A DNA stretch of 64,000 bases from Sphingomonas aliaeris (GTDB lineage Bacteria > Pseudomonadota > Alphaproteobacteria > Sphingomonadales > Sphingomonadaceae). The translations under genes and the position numbers were made by a program. Below the pieces are notes generated by a model. It did not search any database, was not told the DNA's origin, and worked only from the letters and a program-made list of their open reading frames with translations. The stretch covers positions 3,841,001 to 3,905,000 of the forward strand of contig NZ_CP061035.1 in NCBI RefSeq assembly GCF_016743815.1, in the 5' to 3' direction. Below are positions 60,925 to 64,000 of this stretch, piece by piece (the first letter of the stretch is position 1; each line of letters begins with the position of its first letter).

Positions 60925-61567
60925 GGTTTCAGTGCGATCGCCTGCGCGAATACCGCGTCCAGCATCTCGCGCGTCAGCCGGCCGGTATTCTGGTTGTAGC
61001 GGGAGCAGTGATAGCTATCGATCAGGATGCGGCCATCGGGCACGCGGTGTTCGGCGCCGTGCGCGAAGCGGCATTTGGGCAGTTTCCCCCCAGCATCTTG
61101 ACCGCCGATTGATGCGCGACCTGGCCCAGCGCGATGAAGATGCGCGCGCGGGGCAGGGCCGCCGCCTCGGCCTCGAGATATCGGCGGCAGGTGCGGATTT
61201 CCTCCGGCAGCGGCTTGTTGAGCGGGGGCACGCATTTCACCGCATTCAGGATCATCGCGCCGCGCAGCGTCAGGCCGTCGTCCGGCGTGCCGAGATATTC
61301 GCCGCTCGCCAGCCCGTGATCGCGCATCGCATCGAACAGCAATGCGCCGGATCCGTCGCCGGTAAAGGGCCGGCCGGTGCGGTTCGCGCCGTGCTTGCCG
61401 GGCGCCAGGCCGACGATGGCGAGCCAGGCGTCCGGATCGCCGAAGGCACCGACCGGCGCATTCCACCATTCGGGCTGTTCGAGACGCAATTCCGCGCGAT
61501 AGGTCGCCAATTGCGGGCAAAGCGGGCAATCGGCGGGCGGGGCGGGCAGGTCGGGTGCGAAGTTCAC
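60921..61567 (-). CDS. Uracil-DNA glycosylase, family 5 (UDGb-like, frameshifted)
   Basis: GTG 61567 opens [20 protein letters not shown], then [20 protein letters not shown], the family 5 (UDGb) motif, and later [15 protein letters not shown] near the C-terminus. The six-C run 61086-61091 (six G on the coding strand) should be seven: then [14 protein letters not shown] continues to the end ALKP. The cysteines CPLC and others suggest an iron-sulphur cluster. It removes uracil and related bases from DNA. As with ung, the frameshift is most likely an assembly error. Confidence 0.85.
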
Positions 61568-61590
61568 GCGGATGCGATAGGCACGTCGCC

Positions 61591-62076
61591 ATGCCGACGA
61601 CAAGCTATGCCATCGCCATCGGGTCCAATCGTCGCGGGCGACACGGCGCGCCCGAACGCGAAGTTGCGGCTGCGATGCGCGCATTAAGGGGTGTCGTGAC
61701 GGCGTCCGCGATCGTCAGCAGCGCGCCGTTGGGGCCGTCGATCCGCCGGTTCGCCAATGCCGTTGTGACGATCGAAACGCGCGAGACGCCCCCGGAACTG
61801 CTCGCCCGGCTGAAGCAGATCGAACGCGCGTTCGGGCGACGGCGGGGGCAGCGCTGGGGCGCGCGGGTGATCGACCTTGATATCATATCCTGGTCGGGCG
61901 GGCGCTGGACGGCGCGCGACCTGATCGTGCCGCATCCGGCGTTTCGCGAACGGCGCTTCGTTCTCGGGCCGATGAGGACGATCGCGGCTGCGTGGCGCGA
62001 TCCGGTGACGGGATTGACCGTCCGTCATCTGGCGTATCGGGCACAAGCGGTTGACCGGCGCGCCCTCCGCCCGTAA
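61591..62076 (+). CDS. folK: 2-amino-4-hydroxy-6-hydroxymethyldihydropteridine pyrophosphokinase
   Basis: 161 residues. [13 protein letters not shown], then [40 protein letters not shown] and IDLDIISW give the HPPK pattern, with the Asp pair of DLDII binding magnesium-ATP. It transfers pyrophosphate in folate synthesis. The typical length is reached. The upstream GTG of the divergent UDG gene is only 24 bases away. Confidence 0.92.
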   Translation: MPTTSYAIAIGSNRRGRHGAPEREVAAAMRALRGVVTASAIVSSAPLGPSIRRFANAVVTIETRETPPELLARLKQIERAFGRRRGQRWGARVIDLDIISWSGGRWTARDLIVPHPAFRERRFVLGPMRTIAAAWRDPVTGLTVRHLAYRAQAVDRRALRP

Positions 62077-62092
62077 CGCGCGTGGCTTGGTC

Positions 62093-62168
<76 letters not shown>

Positions 62169-62223
62169 AATCCCCTCTCATCCTGTGCGCCATCCGCGCA
62201 CGTCGATCTCCAGCGAGGGCCGA

Positions 62224-62955
62224 ATGAACGATCCGCTCCATGCACAGGGTGCCGACGCGGCGGGGGAAGTGCCCGGCAACGTTCGCCATCCGCCGTGGCT
62301 GTTGATCGCTTTGGGGGCGTTGGGGATCGCATTCCTGCTGGTGGCGGGGATCGGCGCGCTGATCGATCGCGGGTCGCAATTCCGCATCGACGCCGCGATC
62401 ATGTTGTGGACGCGGCACGGCACGGCGCACGGTATTCCGATCGGCCCGCTTTGGGTACGCGCGGCGATGGTCGATATCACCGCGCTGGGCGGTGTGACCG
62501 TGCTGACGCTGGTGACCGCGATCGTCGCGATCTTCCTGGCGTTGAAGCGCCTGTGGCTGACGATGACGCTCATACTCCTGTCGACGATCAGCGGGGCGAT
62601 CGCGGTCTCGGTCGCCAAGTCGATCGTTGCGCGGCCGCGCCCCGATCTGGTCGATCACCTCGTCACGGTGAATTCCGCCAGCTTTCCGAGCGGCCATGCG
62701 ACGAGCAGTGCGATCGTCTATCTGACGATCGCGGCGGTGATCATGCAGATCGTGCGCGGTCGGCCGCTGCGCATCTATATCCTGAGCGTCGCCGTGCTGC
62801 TGGTCGGGGCGATCGGGTGCAGTCGGGTCTATCTGGGCGTGCACTGGCCGAGCGACGTGCTGACCGGATGGGGATTCGGGGCGTTGTGGGCGCTGATGTG
62901 GTGGGGCATCGCCGCTTTCGTCCGGATCAAACGGTCAGCTCTCCAGCCCGGCTAG
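62224..62955 (+). CDS. PAP2-type phosphatase
   Basis: 243 residues with six membrane segments. The three PAP2 motifs are KSIVARPRPD, SFPSGHATSS and SRVYLGVHWPSDVL. It removes phosphate from lipid phosphates (phosphatidate-like or undecaprenyl-pyrophosphate-like substrates). ATG 62224 is the best start. The 3' end overlaps the convergent lyase gene by about 20 bases. Confidence 0.92.
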   Translation: MNDPLHAQGADAAGEVPGNVRHPPWLLIALGALGIAFLLVAGIGALIDRGSQFRIDAAIMLWTRHGTAHGIPIGPLWVRAAMVDITALGGVTVLTLVTAIVAIFLALKRLWLTMTLILLSTISGAIAVSVAKSIVARPRPDLVDHLVTVNSASFPSGHATSSAIVYLTIAAVIMQIVRGRPLRIYILSVAVLLVGAIGCSRVYLGVHWPSDVLTGWGFGALWALMWWGIAAFVRIKRSALQPG

Positions 62956-63771
62956 GATCGCGCGGGCCGATTTGAGGTGTGGCGCGTCGACCATCTTGCC
63001 GTCCAGCGCAAGCGCACCTGCGCCGGGATTGGCGTCGAACAGCGCGATCACCGCGCGGGCATGCGCGACTTCGGCATCGGTGGGGGCGAAAGCGGCGTTG
63101 ATCACCGCGATTTGGCTCGGGTGGATCGCCATCATGCCGGTAAAGCCATCGCGGCGGCCGCGCGCGGCATAGGCGGCGAGCCCCTCCAGGTCGCGGAAAT
63201 CCGGGTAGACGGTCTCGATCGCGGGCACGCCCGCCGCATGCGCGCCAAACAGGGTCAGGGAACGGGCAAGCTGGTAGGGCGCGGTGTAGCTGCCGTCCTG
63301 CTCGCGCGAGGTGGCCGCGCCGATCGCGGCGGGCAGATCCTCCGCGCCCCAGGTCAGCCCGGCGAGACGCGGCGTGACATTGCCATAGCTGCCGAGCGCG
63401 AAGACGGCCGCGGGCGTTTCGGTGGCGATCGGCAGGATCATCGTATCGCCGGACAGGCGGGCGTCCAGCGCCGCGAGCGTCGTCGCGCCCTCCGCTTTCG
63501 GCAGGACGATCCCGTCCGGGCGTGCCGGCAGGATTGCGGCGAGATCGTCGTCGCTGAGACCCGAATCGAGCGGATTGATCCGGACGAACAGCGTCGTCCG
63601 CCGCTCCGCACGCAGGAAAGCGGCGACCATGTCGCGCGCCGCGGGCTTCGCCGCGGGGGCAACGGAATCCTCGAGATCTAGAATCAGCGCGTCGGCGCCG
63701 AGGCCCAGCGCCTTTTCCATCCGGTCGGGGCGATCGCCGGGGACGAACAGCAGGGATCTGAGGCGCGGCAT
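62935..63771 (-). CDS. CoA-ester lyase (HpcH/HpaI, CitE-like)
   Basis: 278 residues. LRSLLFVPGDRPDRMEKALG, LILDLEDSVAPAAKPAAR, IVLPKAEG and PIATETPAAVFALGSYG are the CitE/malyl-CoA lyase signatures of a TIM-barrel with metal-binding Glu and Asp. The substrate is not predictable from the sequence; (3S)-malyl-CoA and methylmalyl-CoA lyases share the same motifs. The C-terminus runs over the PAP2 end. Confidence 0.88.
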   Translation of the reverse strand: MPRLRSLLFVPGDRPDRMEKALGLGADALILDLEDSVAPAAKPAARDMVAAFLRAERRTTLFVRINPLDSGLSDDDLAAILPARPDGIVLPKAEGATTLAALDARLSGDTMILPIATETPAAVFALGSYGNVTPRLAGLTWGAEDLPAAIGAATSREQDGSYTAPYQLARSLTLFGAHAAGVPAIETVYPDFRDLEGLAAYAARGRRDGFTGMMAIHPSQIAVINAAFAPTDAEVAHARAVIALFDANPGAGALALDGKMVDAPHLKSARAILAGLES

Positions 63772-63912
63772 TTGTCATCTTCCGTTCATCGCGGGGGTGG
63801 CCGACCCTAGCTATCGACGGCCCGTTCGAAAAGCGCGCCAATGGGGCTTGAGACTTTGTATCATCACATCTAGGGGCGTTGTGCGCTGCATCAATCAAAA
63901 CAAAGGTCGCCC

Positions 63913-64000
63913 ATGATTCGCTATACCCTCCTCGCCGGCACCGCGCTGCTGGTCGCCACGCCCGCATTCGGGCAGACCGCGCCGACCGGTACCGCCCCCG
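63913..64000 (+). CDS. Secreted protein, N-terminal fragment
   Basis: Only 29 codons are inside the window. ATG 63913 gives MIRYTLLAGTALLVATPAFG then QTAPTGTAP, a clear Sec signal peptide with an A-x-A-like cleavage site after AFG. The mature part is not visible. A leader similar to this is common in sphingomonad periplasmic proteins. Confidence 0.65.
   Translation, partial: MIRYTLLAGTALLVATPAFGQTAPTGTAP

Overview
The window looks like chromosome of a yellow-pigmented sphingomonad (Alphaproteobacteria, Sphingomonadales; Sphingomonas-like). This is inferred from the high G+C content, the crtY-crtI-crtB carotenoid genes, a TonB-dependent receptor, RcnB-like, NDUFA9-like, HIG1 and cytochrome bc1-chaperone proteins, and dispersed palindromic repeats of a type I associate with sphingomonad genomes. 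No database search was possible, so family calls rest on motifs read in the translations.

Layout. 1-3004: dTDP-L-rhamnose operon rfbC(partial)-rfbB-rfbD-rfbA. 3302-5323: tRNA-Leu, an NDUFA9-like protein, uppP. 5484-12257: glutamate synthase, gltD then gltB, with an MntA/HepT-type toxin-antitoxin pair between them in one overlapping gene string. 12315-16023: GST-fold protein (FzlA-like), csaA, RcnB-like protein, BamE lipoprotein, bc1 chaperone, DUF177. 16048-20772: TetR regulator, perfect 21-bp operator, TonB receptor, MFS transporter and an MFS remnant. 20943-23935: prfC, 545 bases of inverted repeats, aldose-epimerase-like gene. 23928-28477: pheT, pheS, rplT, rpmI (reverse strand); the usual rpmI-rplT-pheS-pheT string is split by a GIY-YIG gene bracketed by inverted repeats. 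28660-35783: AsmA, DUF2809, hisN, diguanylate cyclase, two very small proteins, PhnA-like, ung, DUF1810, flavin-oxidase-like. 36022-39748: accessory stretch with a lone HTH protein, a ParDE pair and an AT-richer AAA15 ATPase plus TOPRIM-like pair that resembles a phage-defence module. 39745-45113: thiC with its TPP riboswitch, two tandem ferritin-like proteins, MipA/OmpV. 45181-50864: DUF2141, a fatty-acid/sterol hydroxylase, and the carotenoid genes crtY, crtI, (LOG), crtB. 50905-64000: HNH nuclease, gluQ, HIG1, cobalamin adenosyltransferase, egtB-egtD (ergothioneine), oligopeptidase B, thioesterase, aguB, a row of poorly known small genes, family-5 uracil-DNA glycosylase, folK, tRNA-Lys, PAP2 phosphatase, a CoA-ester lyase and a truncated secreted protein.

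A recurring feature is the broken reading frame. rfbD, gltB, bamE, ung, the HNH gene, the winged-helix gene and the family-5 UDG each lose frame by one base, and the shift falls in or beside a single-base run (some runs are only 2-4 bases). In every case the conserved protein resumes in another frame. The simplest reading is uncorrected indel errors in the assembly, so I annotate these as single genes with a frameshift.

The best candidates for unusual biology are the AAA15/TOPRIM pair abutting thiC, the toxin-antitoxin pair embedded in the glutamate synthase operon, and the repeat-flanked GIY-YIG gene inside the ribosomal-protein/pheST region. The stretch 3005-3301 shows no convincing gene.
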